A DNA stretch of 63,746 nt, from positions 20,442 to 84,187 of the forward strand of contig NISF01000012.1 in the NCBI GenBank assembly GCA_002270295.1, read 5' to 3'. The DNA is from Enterobacter sp. 10-1 (lineage in GTDB: Bacteria; Pseudomonadota; Gammaproteobacteria; Enterobacterales; Enterobacteriaceae). Under the pieces are notes generated by a model. The model made no database searches and had not been told where the DNA came from. It saw only the letters and a program-made list of their open reading frames with translations. Both the position numbers and the translations under genes were made by a program. Below are positions 19,897 through 30,477 of the stretch, piece by piece; positions within the stretch are counted from its first letter, which is position 1; every line of letters begins with the position of its first letter.

Positions 19897-20244
19897 GCTT
19901 GTTACCGTCATTGTCGACCACAAACCATCCTAACATTGTTGTCTTATGGATGTTAGTTTTGTGGGTCAGGGCCTTGGCGATCTCTTTATTGGCCTTTTAT
20001 GCGCATACCGGTTGCCGAACCGTAGAGAGGAATTTACACGCACTAAACGGTGCTACACTTGTATGTAGCGCATCTTTCTTTACGGTCAATCAGCAAGGTG
20101 TTAGATTGATCACGTTTTAAACCATTTGTCCGTCAGCAGTTCATCACAACCACACCGACGACGAATGGTGACGGTTTTTGTTGAAATACTGAAACCCGGT
20201 ACTGGCTATGGTACGGCGGGTTTTTGAACATCAGGCGATATGTC
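19897..20244. other. Divergent hemC-cyaA promoter region
   Basis: This 348-base gap has no gene. It contains a block nearly identical to the E. coli cyaA promoter region as I remember it, including GGTGCTACACTTGTATGTAG near 20049-20068 (a TG-extended TACACT -10-like box) and the CRP site at 20099-20114. hemC is transcribed leftward from the same region. Confidence 0.7.
20099..20114. promoter_or_regulatory. CRP site in the cyaA promoter
   Basis: TGTTA-GATTGA-TCACG matches the TGTGA-N6-TCACA consensus at 8 of 10 positions and sits in the same context as the E. coli cyaA P2 CRP site, where CRP-cAMP represses cyaA (feedback control of cAMP synthesis). Confidence 0.75.
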
Positions 20245-22797
20245 TTGTACCTCTATATTGAGACGCTGAAACAGAGACTGGATGCCATCAACCAACTGCG
20301 CGTAGATCGCGCGCTTGCTGCTATGGGGCCCGCTTTCCAGCAGGTTTACAGTCTACTGCCGACATTACTACATTATCATCACCCGTTGATGCCGGGTTAC
20401 CTTGACGGTAACGTTCCCCGAGGCATTTGCCTTTACACGCCTGATGAAACCCAACGCCACTACCTTGACGAGCTTGAGCTGCACCGCGGAATGCTGACGC
20501 AGGAGCCGCCGAAAGGCGAGCTGCCGATCACTGGCCTTTACTCCATGGGCAGCACCTCATCCGTCGGCCAAAGCTGCTCTTCCGACCTTGATATATGGGT
20601 ATGCCACCAGGCCTGGCTCGATACCGATGAGCGCCAGCTGCTGCAGCGTAAATGCAGCCTGCTGGAGAGCTGGGCGGCGTCGCTGGGCGTGGAAGTCAGC
20701 TTCTTCCTGATCGATGAAAACCGCTTCCGCCATAACGAAAGCGGTAGCCTGGGCGGTGAAGACTGCGGCTCAACGCAGCATATCCTGCTGCTGGACGAAT
20801 TCTATCGTACCGCCGTGCGCCTTGCCGGTAAGCGTATTCTGTGGAATATGGTGCCGTGCGACGAAGAAGAGCACTATGACGACTATGTCATGAGCCTCTA
20901 CGCGCAGGGCGTGCTGACGCCGAACGAATGGCTGGATCTCGGCGGCCTGAGCTCGCTGTCGGCGGAAGAGTATTTCGGCGCCAGCCTGTGGCAGCTGTAT
21001 AAAAGCATTGATTCGCCTTATAAGGCGGTGCTGAAAACGCTGCTGCTGGAAGCCTATTCCTGGGAATATCCAAATAACCGCCTGCTGGCGAAAGATATTA
21101 AACAGCGCCTGCACGACGGCGAGATCGTTTCGTTCGGTCTCGATCCTTACTGCATGATGCTGGAACGCGTCACGATCTACCTGCAGGCCATCGGGGACGA
21201 TACGCGTCTCGACCTGGTACGCCGCTGTTTCTACCTCAAAGTGTGCGAAAAGCTGAGCCGCGAGCGCGCCTGCGTAGGCTGGCGTCGTGAGGTGGTGAGC
21301 CACCTGGTGAAAGAGTGGGGCTGGGATGAAAAGCGTCTGGCGATGCTGGACAACCGGGCCAACTGGAAGATCGACGAAGTACGTAAAGCGCACAACGAAC
21401 TGCTTGATGCGATGATGCAGAGCTACCGCAACCTGATTCGTTTTGCGCGTCGCAACAACCTGAGCGTTTCCGCCAGCCCGCAGGATATTGGCGTGCTGAC
21501 CCGTAAGCTGTATGCGGCGTTTGAAGCGCTGCCGGGGAAAGTAACCCTGGTTAACCCGCAGATATCGCCGGATCTGTCCGAACCAAATCTGACCTTTATC
21601 CACGTGCCGCCGGGCCGTGCTAACCGCACCGGCTGGTACGTCTATAATCGCGCGCCGGATATGGAATCGATCGTTAGCCATCAGCCGCTGGAATATAACC
21701 GCTATCTTAACAAGCTGGTGGCATGGGCGTGGTTTAACGGCCTGCTGACGTCGCGTACCCGGCTGTTTATTAAGGGTAACGGCATTGTCGACCTGGCGAA
21801 GCTGCAGGAGATGGTGGCCGATGTTGCCCACCACTTCCCTTTACGCCTGCCTTCACCCACGCCGAAAGCGCTGTATAGCCCCTGCGAAATCCGCCATCTG
21901 GCGATTATCGTTAACCTTGAATACGATCCGACCGCCGCGTTCCGCAATCAGGTGGTGCATTTTGACTTCCGCAAGCTGGACGTATTTAGCTTTGGCGAAG
22001 AGCAGAAGTGCCTGATAGGCAGCGTGGACCTGCTGTATCGTAACTCGTGGAACGAAGTGCGAACCCTGCACTTTAACGGCGAGCAGGCGATGATCGAAGC
22101 GCTGAAGACCATTCTGGGTAAAATGCACCAGGACGCCGCGCCGCCGGATAGCGTTGAAGTGTTCTGCTATAGCCAGCATCTGCGCGGACTTATTCGCACC
22201 CGCGTGCAGCAGCTGGTCTCCGAGTGCATTGAGCTACGCCTTTCCAGCACCCGTCAGGATACCGGCCGCTTCAAGGCGCTGCGCGTGTCCGGACAGACGT
22301 GGGGCCTGTTCTTCGAGCGTCTTAACGTCTCGGTGCAGAAGCTGGAAAATGCCATCGAATTCTATGGCGCCATCTCGCACAACAAGCTGCACGGCCTGTC
22401 GGTTCAGGTGGAAACCAACCACGTTAAGCTGCCGCAGGTGGTCGATGGTTTTGCCAGCGAAGGGATTATTCAGTTCTTCTTTGAAGATGCGGATAACGAC
22501 AGCGGGTTTAATATCTATATTCTCGATGAGAGCAATCGCGCCGAGGTTTACCATCACTGTGAAGGCAGTAAAGAGGAGCTGGTGCGCGACGTTAGCCGCT
22601 TCTACTCGTCATCGCACGACCGGTTCACCTACGGTTCCAGCTTTATCAACTTCAACCTGCCGCAGTTCTACCAGATCGTTGACGTTGACGGCCGGCCTCA
22701 GGTCATTCCCTTCCGTAGCCAGGCAATCGGCGCCGTGACGGCACCGATGAATCAGGATGCCGCGGTGTCGCCGATGCTCCAGCAGCACTACTCCTGA
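20245..22797 (+). CDS. cyaA: Class I adenylate cyclase
   Basis: Makes cAMP from ATP; the activity is controlled by the glucose PTS. The start is the unusual TTG at 20245, behind AGGCGA, giving [20 protein letters not shown], exactly the N-terminus and weak TTG start known in E. coli; a longer open frame begins at 20224. The protein is 850 residues. The catalytic domain has the nucleotidyltransferase motif [17 protein letters not shown] (about residues 100-116) and the C-terminal half is the PTS-responsive regulatory domain. Divergent from hemC, convergent with cyaY. Confidence 0.97.
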   Translation: MYLYIETLKQRLDAINQLRVDRALAAMGPAFQQVYSLLPTLLHYHHPLMPGYLDGNVPRGICLYTPDETQRHYLDELELHRGMLTQEPPKGELPITGLYSMGSTSSVGQSCSSDLDIWVCHQAWLDTDERQLLQRKCSLLESWAASLGVEVSFFLIDENRFRHNESGSLGGEDCGSTQHILLLDEFYRTAVRLAGKRILWNMVPCDEEEHYDDYVMSLYAQGVLTPNEWLDLGGLSSLSAEEYFGASLWQLYKSIDSPYKAVLKTLLLEAYSWEYPNNRLLAKDIKQRLHDGEIVSFGLDPYCMMLERVTIYLQAIGDDTRLDLVRRCFYLKVCEKLSRERACVGWRREVVSHLVKEWGWDEKRLAMLDNRANWKIDEVRKAHNELLDAMMQSYRNLIRFARRNNLSVSASPQDIGVLTRKLYAAFEALPGKVTLVNPQISPDLSEPNLTFIHVPPGRANRTGWYVYNRAPDMESIVSHQPLEYNRYLNKLVAWAWFNGLLTSRTRLFIKGNGIVDLAKLQEMVADVAHHFPLRLPSPTPKALYSPCEIRHLAIIVNLEYDPTAAFRNQVVHFDFRKLDVFSFGEEQKCLIGSVDLLYRNSWNEVRTLHFNGEQAMIEALKTILGKMHQDAAPPDSVEVFCYSQHLRGLIRTRVQQLVSECIELRLSSTRQDTGRFKALRVSGQTWGLFFERLNVSVQKLENAIEFYGAISHNKLHGLSVQVETNHVKLPQVVDGFASEGIIQFFFEDADNDSGFNIYILDESNRAEVYHHCEGSKEELVRDVSRFYSSSHDRFTYGSSFINFNLPQFYQIVDVDGRPQVIPFRSQAIGAVTAPMNQDAAVSPMLQQHYS

Positions 22798-22844
22798 TAT
22801 CGCGCAGTATTCCCCGGCTGCGCGAGGCGTAAGCGCAGTCGGCT

Positions 22845-23165
22845 TTAACGGAAACTCACCGCTTCGCCTGCCTGCTGGGTTGCCGCCTGCTCCAGCAGAT
22901 CCCAGAAGGCTTCGCCGCTGCGATCGCAAATCCACTCATCGCCTTTCAGGTCAAAATGGTAGCCGCCCTGTTTGGTCGCCAGCCAGACCTGATGCAGCGG
23001 TTCCTGACGGTTAATGATGATTTTGCTGCCGTTTTCAAAGCTAATGGTCAGCACGCCGCCGTTAATCTCACAATCGATATCGCTATCGCCGTCCCACTCG
23101 TCCAGGCGCTCTTCGATAGTCATCCACAGGCTGTCAGCCAGGCGATGGAATTCACTGTCATTCAT
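22845..23165 (-). CDS. cyaY: Frataxin homologue CyaY
   Basis: Iron-binding modulator of iron-sulfur cluster assembly that interacts with IscS. 106 residues from the ATG at 23165 ([20 protein letters not shown]), the E. coli length. The acidic first helix ([16 protein letters not shown]) that binds iron and the conserved [17 protein letters not shown] sheet are intact. Convergent with cyaA. Confidence 0.97.
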   Translation of the reverse strand: MNDSEFHRLADSLWMTIEERLDEWDGDSDIDCEINGGVLTISFENGSKIIINRQEPLHQVWLATKQGGYHFDLKGDEWICDRSGEAFWDLLEQAATQQAGEAVSFR

Positions 23166-23303
23166 GGTTCTACCCTGCTTTTTTGAAGATGGCGGCAGTA
23201 TAGCGCGAAACAAAAGCGCGCGCAGTCGGATGCTAAACGCTTGCTTTTACGTCTTCTCCTGCGATGATAGAAAGCAGAAAGAATGACTCACGGGCAACTA
23301 TCA

Positions 23304-23507
23304 ATGAAAAACCTTTTTCCTACGCTTGCCGTTCTGCTGGCGATCTTCAGCCTCACCGGCTGTGGTCTGAAGGGGCCGCTGTATTTCCCACCGGCGGATA
23401 AAACGGCGCCGCCGCCGACCAAACCGGTCGATAGCGGTATCCAGAGCGCAACGCCGGATCGTAACGATCGCGGCGATAGCGGTGGCCCGACCCAGGTAGA
23501 CTACTGA
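23304..23507 (+). CDS. lptM: Small lipoprotein LptM (YifL)
   Basis: 67-residue lipoprotein that helps oxidative maturation of the LptD/LptE outer-membrane LPS translocon. I chose ATG 23304 ([15 protein letters not shown]), giving a signal peptide with lipobox LTGC; the cysteine is residue 19 or 20. The conserved [14 protein letters not shown] segment follows. An in-frame ATG at 23283 would only extend the signal peptide. It sits 64 bases upstream of dapF. Confidence 0.95.
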   Translation: MKNLFPTLAVLLAIFSLTGCGLKGPLYFPPADKTAPPPTKPVDSGIQSATPDRNDRGDSGGPTQVDY

Positions 23508-23571
23508 CGATACTCCCGGGGATGCACGGCTTGCCGTCTTCCTGAAACGCAAATTAGTTAGAGTACAGATG

Positions 23572-24396
23572 ATGCAGTTTTCTAAAATGCATGGCCTGGG
23601 TAACGACTTTATGGTCGTTGACGCGGTAACACAGAATGTTTTTTTCTCTCCGGAGCTGATTCGCCGGCTGGCAGACAGGCATCTTGGCGTTGGCTTCGAT
23701 CAGCTGCTGGTTGTCGAGCCGCCCTACGATCCGGATCTGGATTTTCATTACCGCATCTTTAACGCTGACGGCAGCGAAGTGTCGCAGTGCGGCAACGGTG
23801 CGCGCTGCTTTGCGCGGTTTGTACGTCTGAAAGGCCTGACCAATAAACGTGATATCCGCGTCAGCACGGCGAACGGGCGTATGGTATTAAGCGTAACGGA
23901 AGACGATCTGGTGCGGGTGAATATGGGCGAGCCGAACTTCGAGCCGTCCCAGGTCCCGTTCCGCGCGAACAAAGCGGAAAAGACCTATATTATGCGCGCC
24001 GCTGAACAGACAGTATTGTGCGGCGTGGTCTCAATGGGGAACCCGCACTGCGTCATTCAGGTCGATGATGTGGAAACCGCGGCGGTGGAAACGCTTGGCC
24101 CGGTGATGGAAAGCCACGAACGCTTCCCGGAACGCGCGAACATCGGTTTTATGCAGATAGTCGAGCGTCATCGCATTCGCCTGCGCGTCTATGAACGCGG
24201 CGCAGGCGAGACTCAGGCCTGCGGCAGCGGCGCCTGCGCGGCGGTCGCGGTTGGCATCCAACAGGGACTGCTGGCCGAGGAAGTGCGCGTGGAATTACCA
24301 GGCGGGCGTCTTGATATCGCCTGGAAAGGCCCGGGTCAACCGTTGTTTATGACTGGCCCGGCGGCACACGTCTACGACGGATTTATTCATCTATGA
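23572..24396 (+). CDS. dapF: Diaminopimelate epimerase
   Basis: Interconverts L,L- and meso-diaminopimelate for lysine and peptidoglycan synthesis. 274 residues starting [16 protein letters not shown] (a second ATG lies 3 bases upstream). The two catalytic cysteines are Cys73 ([10 protein letters not shown]) and the later one in [11 protein letters not shown]. It overlaps yigA by 4 bases (ATGA at 24393). Confidence 0.98.
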   Translation: MQFSKMHGLGNDFMVVDAVTQNVFFSPELIRRLADRHLGVGFDQLLVVEPPYDPDLDFHYRIFNADGSEVSQCGNGARCFARFVRLKGLTNKRDIRVSTANGRMVLSVTEDDLVRVNMGEPNFEPSQVPFRANKAEKTYIMRAAEQTVLCGVVSMGNPHCVIQVDDVETAAVETLGPVMESHERFPERANIGFMQIVERHRIRLRVYERGAGETQACGSGACAAVAVGIQQGLLAEEVRVELPGGRLDIAWKGPGQPLFMTGPAAHVYDGFIHL

Positions 24397-25100
24397 AACA
24401 AGTCGGGGAAGAACAGCAGGATACGATCGGCGCGCTGGATGACCGCGCGGTGGTGGACTATCTGTTGCAACATCCTGAATTCTTTATTCGTAATGCCGCT
24501 CTTGTGGAGCACATGCAGGTTCCTCACCCGGTTCGAGGCTCCGTTTCGCTGGTAGAGTGGCACATGGCCCGCGCGCGTAATCATATCAACGTGCTGGAAG
24601 AGAACATGACGCTGCTGATGGAGCAGGCGACGGCCAACGAAAGCCTGTTCCAGCGGCTCTTTCATCTGCAGACGCGGCTGGCGGCGGCAGACAGCCTCGA
24701 TGAGATGCTCAATCGCTTTCATCGCTGGGCTCGCGAGCTGGGCCTGGCCGGAGCGACGGTGCGTCTGTTCCCCGATAGCTGGCGGCTCGGCGCGCCCTCA
24801 AAGTTCACCCACCTGGCGTTGACCCGACAGGCCTTTGAACCCGTGCGTATTCAGCGTCTCAGGCAAGAGCGCCACTACCTCGGTCCGCTGAACGGGCCGG
24901 AGCTGCTGGTGGTGCTGCCGGAAGCGAAAGCCATCGGTTCGGTGGCGATGTCGCTGCTGGGCGGCGATGATGCGCCCGGCGTTATGCTGTTCAGCAGCCG
25001 CGATGCGCAGCACTATCAGCAGGGACAGGGCACGCAGCTGCTGCAGGAAATAGCCCAGATGCTGCCAGGACTGCTGGAGCGCTGGGTTGAACGCGCATGA
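24393..25100 (+). CDS. yigA: DUF484 family protein YigA
   Basis: 235-residue cytoplasmic protein with a GAF-like fold, 235 residues as in E. coli. It is conserved between dapF and xerC in enterobacteria with coupled starts on both sides (ATGA at 24393 and at 25097), suggesting co-expression with the recombinase. A central helical, coiled-coil-prone segment ([21 protein letters not shown]) precedes the GAF-like part. Function unknown. Confidence 0.94.
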   Translation: MKQVGEEQQDTIGALDDRAVVDYLLQHPEFFIRNAALVEHMQVPHPVRGSVSLVEWHMARARNHINVLEENMTLLMEQATANESLFQRLFHLQTRLAAADSLDEMLNRFHRWARELGLAGATVRLFPDSWRLGAPSKFTHLALTRQAFEPVRIQRLRQERHYLGPLNGPELLVVLPEAKAIGSVAMSLLGGDDAPGVMLFSSRDAQHYQQGQGTQLLQEIAQMLPGLLERWVERA

Positions 25101-25999
25101 CCGACTCTCCTCTGTTTGCCTCCGTCGCCCGTTTCCTGCGCTATCTTGGCGTGGAGCGTCAGCTTAGCCCGATTACGCTGCTTAACTACCGACGCCAGCT
25201 TGATGCGCTGATCGCGCTTGCTGAAAGCGCTGGCTTAAAAAGCTGGCAGCAGTGCGATGCGGCCCAGGTGCGTGGCCTGGCGGTGCGGAGTCGAAAACAG
25301 GGATTGGGTCCGGCAAGCCTGGCGCTGCGCCTTTCCGCGTTGCGCAGCTTTTTTGACTGGCTGGTGGCGCAGGGCGAGCTTACCGCGAACCCGGCAAAGG
25401 GGATTTCGGCGCCTAAAATACCGCGCCATTTACCGAAAAATATCGACGTTGATGACGTGAACCGACTGCTGGATATCGATCTGAACGATCCGCTGGCGGT
25501 ACGCGACCGGGCGATGCTGGAAGTGATGTACGGCGCGGGTCTGCGTCTTTCTGAGCTGGTGAATCTCGACATTAAGCACCTCGACCTGGAGTCGGGAGAA
25601 GTGTGGGTGATGGGGAAAGGCAGTAAAGAGCGCCGGCTGCCGATTGGCCGCAGCGCGGTGGCGTGGATTGAGCACTGGCTTGATTTGCGCGGGCTGTTCG
25701 GCACCGATGACGACGCGCTGTTTTTGTCGAAGCTCGGCAAACGCATCTCCGCGCGTAATGTTCAAAAACGTTTTGCCGAATGGGGAATTAAGCAGGGGTT
25801 GAACAGCCACGTTCATCCGCACAAGCTGCGCCACTCCTTTGCCACGCATATGCTGGAATCGAGCGGCGATCTGCGCGGCGTGCAGGAGCTGCTGGGCCAT
25901 GCCAACCTCTCCACCACTCAAATTTATACCCATCTTGACTTTCAACACCTTGCCTCGGTGTACGATGCGGCGCATCCGCGCGCCAAACGGGGGAAATAA
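25097..25999 (+). CDS. xerC: Site-specific tyrosine recombinase XerC
   Basis: Resolves chromosome and plasmid dimers with XerD at dif/cer sites during cell division. 300 residues with an N-terminal core-binding SAM-like domain and the catalytic domain; all catalytic residues are visible: Arg150, Lys174, His242, Arg245, His268 and Tyr277. Two residues longer than E. coli XerC. Start overlaps yigA, stop overlaps yigB (TAATG at 25997-26001). Confidence 0.98.
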   Translation: MTDSPLFASVARFLRYLGVERQLSPITLLNYRRQLDALIALAESAGLKSWQQCDAAQVRGLAVRSRKQGLGPASLALRLSALRSFFDWLVAQGELTANPAKGISAPKIPRHLPKNIDVDDVNRLLDIDLNDPLAVRDRAMLEVMYGAGLRLSELVNLDIKHLDLESGEVWVMGKGSKERRLPIGRSAVAWIEHWLDLRGLFGTDDDALFLSKLGKRISARNVQKRFAEWGIKQGLNSHVHPHKLRHSFATHMLESSGDLRGVQELLGHANLSTTQIYTHLDFQHLASVYDAAHPRAKRGK

Positions 26000-26715
26000 T
26001 GCGCTTTTACCGACCTCTGGGCCAGATTTCAGCACTGACGTTTGACCTGGACGATACCCTTTATGACAACCGCCCGGTCATCGACCGGACGCTGCACGAG
26101 TCGCTGGCCTTCGTGCGCAGCTACCATCCTTCGCTGAGCGAGTTCGATGCCCACCATCTGCAGCAGCTGCGCCAGACGCTGCTGGAGACCGAACCGGATA
26201 TTTACCACGACGTGACCGAATGGCGACGCCGGGCCCTGGTGCTGGGAATGATGAACGCCGGACTCTCTGCGGCGCAGGCCGAATCCGGCGCCGATGCGGC
26301 GATGGCAAACTTTGCCCACTGGCGCAGCCTGATTGACGTACCGCAGGAAACCCACGATACCCTGGCCGCGCTGGCGGAAAAATGGCCGCTGGTGGCGGTG
26401 ACTAACGGCAATGCGCAGCCTGAACTGTTCGGCCTGAGCGACTATTTCCGCTTTGTGCTGCGCGCCGGGCCGGATGGTCGTTCTAAGCCGTTCGCCGATA
26501 TGTATCATCTGGCGGCGGAACGGCTGGCGCTGCCGCTGGGCCGGATACTGCACGTAGGCGATGACCTGACGACCGACGTGGCGGGCTCCATCCGCTGCGG
26601 CATGCAGGCCTGCTGGATTAAGCCGCAGGGCGCCGACCTGATGCACACCACCGACAGCCGGCTGCTGCCGCACATTGAAATTTCGCGGTTGGCATCTCTG
26701 ACCTCGCTGATATAA
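25999..26715 (+). CDS. yigB: HAD-family phosphatase YigB
   Basis: 238-residue haloacid dehalogenase-like hydrolase. In E. coli YigB dephosphorylates 5-amino-6-(5-phosphoribitylamino)uracil and FMN, linking it to riboflavin synthesis. HAD motifs are visible: DLDDTLYD (motif I, about 16-23), [11 protein letters not shown] (motif II), the lysine in RSKPFADMY (motif III) and VGDDLTTDV (motif IV). Overlaps xerC by one base. Confidence 0.96.
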   Translation: MRFYRPLGQISALTFDLDDTLYDNRPVIDRTLHESLAFVRSYHPSLSEFDAHHLQQLRQTLLETEPDIYHDVTEWRRRALVLGMMNAGLSAAQAESGADAAMANFAHWRSLIDVPQETHDTLAALAEKWPLVAVTNGNAQPELFGLSDYFRFVLRAGPDGRSKPFADMYHLAAERLALPLGRILHVGDDLTTDVAGSIRCGMQACWIKPQGADLMHTTDSRLLPHIEISRLASLTSLI

Positions 26716-26725
26716 TCACCATTAG

Positions 26726-26745
26726 TTCTGTATATATTAACAGTA
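26726..26745. promoter_or_regulatory. LexA operator of uvrD
   Basis: TTCTGTATATATTAACAGTA carries a perfect CTGT-N8-ACAG core (26728-26743) with AT-rich centre. This is the SOS box of uvrD, 48 bases upstream of its start codon. Confidence 0.93.
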
Positions 26746-26746
26746 T

Positions 26747-26772
26747 GCCCGGTCGGCGAAGCGCTGCCGGGC
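26747..26772. repeat. REP-like hairpin in the uvrD leader
   Basis: GCCCGG and CCGGGC bracket GGCG/CGCT segments in the pattern of enterobacterial REP units. It lies between the LexA box and the uvrD start codon, so it is in the uvrD 5' UTR or promoter. Confidence 0.6.
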
Positions 26773-26793
26773 GGCTCATTTCCGGCGGTGCCA

Positions 26794-28956
26794 ATGGACG
26801 TTTCTTACCTGCTCGACAGCCTTAATGATAAACAGCGTGAAGCCGTCGCGGCCTCGCGTACCAATATGCTGGTTCTGGCTGGAGCGGGCAGCGGTAAGAC
26901 CCGCGTACTGGTGCATCGCATTGCCTGGCTGATAAGCGTAGAGAACTGTTCGCCGTTCTCCATTATGGCGGTGACCTTTACCAATAAAGCGGCGGCGGAA
27001 ATGCGCCATCGTATCGGCCAGCTGATGGGCACCACCCAGGGCGGCATGTGGGTAGGAACCTTCCACGGCCTGGCGCACCGTCTGCTGCGCGCCCACCATC
27101 TTGATGCCAACCTGCCGCAGGATTTCCAGATCCTCGATAGCGAAGATCAGCTGCGCCTGCTGAAGCGTCTGATCAAAGCGATGAACCTCGATGAGAAGCA
27201 GTGGCCGCCGCGTCAGGCGATGTGGTACATCAACAGTCAAAAAGATGAGGGGCTGCGCCCGCATCATATCCAGAGCTACGGCAATCCGGTGGAGCAGACC
27301 TGGCAGAAGGTGTATCAGGCCTACCAGGAAGCCTGCGATCGCGCTGGGCTGGTGGATTTTGCCGAACTGCTGCTGCGCGCGCACGAGCTGTGGCTCAACA
27401 AGCCGCATATTCTTCAGCACTACCGCGAACGCTTTACCAATATCCTCGTCGACGAATTCCAGGATACCAACAATATTCAGTATGCCTGGGTCCGCCTGCT
27501 GGCGGGCGATAGCGGCAAGGTGATGATCGTCGGCGATGATGACCAGTCGATCTACGGCTGGCGCGGTGCGCAGGTTGAGAATATCCAGCGCTTCCTGACC
27601 GATTTCCCCGGCGCGCAGACCATTCGCCTGGAGCAGAACTACCGCTCAACCAACAATATCCTCAGCGCCGCCAACGCCCTGATTGAAAATAACAGCGGGC
27701 GTCTGGGGAAAAAGCTGTGGACCGACGGCGCCGACGGCGAGCCGATCTCTCTGTACTGCGCCTTTAACGATCTCGACGAAGCGCGTTTCGTGGTTAACCG
27801 GATTAAAACCTGGCAGGAAAACGGCGGGGCGCTGGAGCAGTGCGCCATCCTCTACCGCAGCAACGCCCAGTCGCGCGTGATGGAAGAGGCGCTGCTGCAG
27901 GCCAGCATGCCGTACCGTATCTATGGCGGTATGCGCTTCTTCGAACGCCAGGAGATTAAAGACGCGCTCTCTTACCTGCGCCTGATTGCCAATCGCAACG
28001 ATGACGCGGCGTTTGAGCGCGTGGTCAATACGCCGACCCGCGGCATCGGCGATCGCACCCTGGACGTGGTTCGTCAAACGTCGCGCGATCGCCAGCTGAC
28101 GCTATGGCAGGCGTGCCGCGAGCTGCTGAAAGATAAAGCCCTCGCGGGTCGTGCCGCCAGCGCCCTGCAGCGCTTTATGGAGCTGATTGACGCTCTGGCG
28201 CAGGAGACGGCGGATATGCCGCTGCATGTCCAGACCGATCGGGTGATTAAAGATTCCGGCCTGCGCATGATGTACGAGCAGGAGAAGGGCGAAAAAGGCC
28301 AGACGCGTATCGAGAACTTAGAAGAGCTGGTTACGGCAACGCGCCAGTTCAGCTACAACGATGAAGATGAGGATTTAATGCCGCTGCAGGCGTTCCTTTC
28401 TCATGCCGCGCTGGAGGCGGGCGAAGGGCAGGCGGATACCTGGCAGGATGCGGTGCAGCTGATGACCCTGCACTCGGCGAAAGGCCTGGAATTCCCGCAG
28501 GTGTTTATCGTCGGCGTGGAGGAGGGGATGTTCCCGAGCCAGATGGCGCTCGACGAGGGCGGGCGCCTGGAAGAAGAGCGCCGCCTTGCCTACGTTGGCG
28601 TGACCCGTGCGATGCAGAAGCTCACGATGACCTACGCCGAAACCCGTCGCCTGTACGGCAAAGAGGTTTACCATCGTCCGTCGCGCTTCATCGGCGAGCT
28701 GCCGGAAGCGTGCGTGGAAGAGGTGCGCCTGCGCGCAACGGTGAGCCGTCCGGTTAGCCATCAGCGAATGGGGACGCCGATGGCGGAAAACGATACCGGC
28801 TACAAATTGGGCCAGCGCGTGCGCCATCCGAAATTCGGTGAAGGCACTATCGTGAATCTGGAAGGCAGCGGCGAGCATAGCCGCCTGCAGGTGGCTTTCC
28901 AGGGGCAGGGCATCAAATGGCTGGTGGCGGCCTATGCGCGGCTGGAAACAGTGTAA
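26794..28956 (+). CDS. uvrD: DNA helicase II (UvrD)
   Basis: 3'-to-5' SF1 helicase of nucleotide excision repair (releases UvrC and the cut oligonucleotide) and of mismatch repair (with MutL). 720 residues from ATG 26794 (MDVSYLLDSLNDKQREAV), as in E. coli. Walker A GAGSGKT with Lys35, the LVDEFQDTN motif (about 218-226), QSIYGWRGA, YRSTNNIL and the C-terminal tail with the Tudor-like RNA polymerase-binding fold (GQRVRHPKFGEGTIV) are seen. A LexA box lies upstream. Confidence 0.98.
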   Translation: MDVSYLLDSLNDKQREAVAASRTNMLVLAGAGSGKTRVLVHRIAWLISVENCSPFSIMAVTFTNKAAAEMRHRIGQLMGTTQGGMWVGTFHGLAHRLLRAHHLDANLPQDFQILDSEDQLRLLKRLIKAMNLDEKQWPPRQAMWYINSQKDEGLRPHHIQSYGNPVEQTWQKVYQAYQEACDRAGLVDFAELLLRAHELWLNKPHILQHYRERFTNILVDEFQDTNNIQYAWVRLLAGDSGKVMIVGDDDQSIYGWRGAQVENIQRFLTDFPGAQTIRLEQNYRSTNNILSAANALIENNSGRLGKKLWTDGADGEPISLYCAFNDLDEARFVVNRIKTWQENGGALEQCAILYRSNAQSRVMEEALLQASMPYRIYGGMRFFERQEIKDALSYLRLIANRNDDAAFERVVNTPTRGIGDRTLDVVRQTSRDRQLTLWQACRELLKDKALAGRAASALQRFMELIDALAQETADMPLHVQTDRVIKDSGLRMMYEQEKGEKGQTRIENLEELVTATRQFSYNDEDEDLMPLQAFLSHAALEAGEGQADTWQDAVQLMTLHSAKGLEFPQVFIVGVEEGMFPSQMALDEGGRLEEERRLAYVGVTRAMQKLTMTYAETRRLYGKEVYHRPSRFIGELPEACVEEVRLRATVSRPVSHQRMGTPMAENDTGYKLGQRVRHPKFGEGTIVNLEGSGEHSRLQVAFQGQGIKWLVAAYARLETV

Positions 28957-29043
28957 CAGTAAGAAAAGTATCGTTTTTTTGTAATAATCTGCTAGCCTTA
29001 TATGCTAAAGGGCAGGATTTGCTCTTTAGCGTTCCGTTGCGTG

Positions 29044-29072
29044 TTGACGCCGTTTTTGCGCTGGCGTAACAT
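29044..29072 (+). promoter_or_regulatory. Probable corA promoter
   Basis: TTGACG at 29044-29049 and TAACAT at 29067-29072 with 17-base spacing. Transcription would start near 29079, upstream of the corL leader ORF. Confidence 0.55.
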
Positions 29073-29104
29073 GCGCGCACGATTACGCTAAGAGGACATT
29101 CGCC

Positions 29105-29161
29105 TTGGACACACCCAGTAGATGCTGGCTCAACTTCCTGTCCGTCAGGAACAACTCCTAA
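29105..29161 (+). CDS. corL: corA leader peptide CorL
   Basis: An 18-codon ORF from TTG 29105 (LDTPSRCWLNFLSVRNNS) with the strong AGAGGA ribosome binding site at 29090-29095. In Salmonella a short leader ORF in this place, corL, couples its translation to Rho-dependent termination upstream of corA. A perfect 9-bp stem (AAGGCTATC with GATAGCCTT) starts at its stop codon. I identify it by position, ribosome binding site and recollection of the family; I could not run an alignment. Confidence 0.7.
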   Translation: MDTPSRCWLNFLSVRNNS

Positions 29162-29187
29162 GGCTATCCTCTTATGCTGATAGCCTT
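29159..29187 (+). promoter_or_regulatory. Stem-loop overlapping the corL stop
   Basis: TAAGGCTATC at 29159-29168 pairs with GATAGCCTTA at 29178-29187 (10-bp stem) around a 9-base loop. It overlaps the corL stop codon, so ribosomes stopping there would affect the fold. It fits a translation-sensitive leader controlling read-through into corA; the mechanism is inferred from Salmonella. Confidence 0.55.
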
Positions 29188-29309
29188 AGCGGTTGTCAGC
29201 GACCCGTCATACCCGTCGCTCTGAGTCAGGCTTAATGGTCTGAAACCCCTTTTGTTTCTGTGTGCCCACCGAACTGTCCGATAATTTTTTTGCATTGGGA
29301 GTCCCGGTC

Positions 29310-30260
29310 ATGCTGAGCGCATTTCAACTGGAAAATAATCGTCTGACGCGCCTCGAAGCCGACGAGATCAAGCACCTTGCCAGCTCGGTGTGGGTCGATT
29401 TGGTCGAGCCTGACGATGAAGAACGTAGCCGCGTGCAGACGGAACTGGGCCAGAACCTGGCAACCCGTCCGGAGCTGGAAGATATCGAAGCGTCGGCGCG
29501 TTTCTTCGAAGATGAAGACGGTTTACACATTCACTCATTTTTCTTCTTTGAAGATGCAGAGGATCACGCCGGCAACTCCACGGTGGCGTTTACCATCCGC
29601 GAAGGGCGCCTTTTTACCCTGCGTGAGCGTGAGTTGCCTGCATTTCGTCTGTACCGCATGCGCGTTCGCAACCAGTCAATGGTTGATGGTAATGCCTATG
29701 AGCTGTTGCTCGATCTGTTCGAAACAAAAATCGAGCAGCTGGCGGATGAAATTGAAAATATCTACAGCGACCTGGAAAAGCTGAGCCGGGTGATTATGGA
29801 AGGTCGGCAGGGCGACGAGTACGATGACGCGCTCTCTACCCTGGCGGAACAGGAAGATATCGGCTGGAAGGTGCGCCTGTGCCTGATGGATACCCAGCGG
29901 GCGCTGAACTTCCTCGTGCGTAAGGCGCGTTTGCCGGCGGGCCAGCTGGAGCAGGCGCGCGAGATCCTGCGAGATATCGAATCGCTGCTGCCGCATAACG
30001 AATCGCTATTCCAGAAGGTGAACTTCCTGATGCAGGCGGCGATGGGCTTTATCAACATCGAGCAGAACCGCATCATCAAAATCTTCTCGGTGGTATCCGT
30101 GGTCTTCCTGCCGCCAACGCTGGTGGCGTCGAGCTACGGGATGAACTTTGAGTTTATGCCTGAGCTGCACTGGAGCTTTGGCTATCCGGGGGCGATTGTC
30201 TTTATGATGCTTGCCGGGCTGGCGCCATACCTCTACTTTAAGCGAAAAAACTGGCTTTAA
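29310..30260 (+). CDS. corA: Magnesium/cobalt transporter CorA
   Basis: Pentameric Mg2+ channel and main housekeeping magnesium importer, also passing Co2+ and Ni2+. ATG 29310 ([15 protein letters not shown]) gives 316 residues, as in E. coli; the frame is open to 29262. The N-terminal cytoplasmic domain is acidic, followed by a long stalk helix and two C-terminal membrane helices joined by the selectivity motif [11 protein letters not shown], ending in the basic KRKNWL. An intrinsic terminator follows. Confidence 0.98.
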   Translation: MLSAFQLENNRLTRLEADEIKHLASSVWVDLVEPDDEERSRVQTELGQNLATRPELEDIEASARFFEDEDGLHIHSFFFFEDAEDHAGNSTVAFTIREGRLFTLRERELPAFRLYRMRVRNQSMVDGNAYELLLDLFETKIEQLADEIENIYSDLEKLSRVIMEGRQGDEYDDALSTLAEQEDIGWKVRLCLMDTQRALNFLVRKARLPAGQLEQAREILRDIESLLPHNESLFQKVNFLMQAAMGFINIEQNRIIKIFSVVSVVFLPPTLVASSYGMNFEFMPELHWSFGYPGAIVFMMLAGLAPYLYFKRKNWL

Positions 30261-30278
30261 AACAATATATTATATCAA

Positions 30279-30314
30279 AACCGGCTCTCTCCTGGGGTAG
30301 CCGGTTTTTTTTTT
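30279..30314 (+). terminator. Intrinsic terminator after corA
   Basis: AACCGGCT and AGCCGGTT form an 8-bp stem followed by a run of nine or more T. Confidence 0.88.
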
Positions 30315-30477
30315 GCCTTTATGTCGGTCATCAGCGGTGGCCACCGGAAATATTCTTTTATTATCCCGGCCAACTTAATTCTCTTCGCACCAAAAGTGTG
30401 GGCCGTGTATCACAAAAAGGGGGCTGGATAATTGTTACCATCGCAATATTCCCGCTAAAAAAAGGTGAAATTTCATA

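Noticed and set aside
20770..21834. 354-codon open frame on the minus strand
   Set aside because: It lies wholly antisense to cyaA, with a His/Gln/Arg-rich composition typical of a shadow of a GC-rich gene and no recognisable domain.
30390..30420. CRP site upstream of the EEP gene
   Set aside because: Only one half (TCACA at about 30409) is convincing; the other half does not match at the right spacing.
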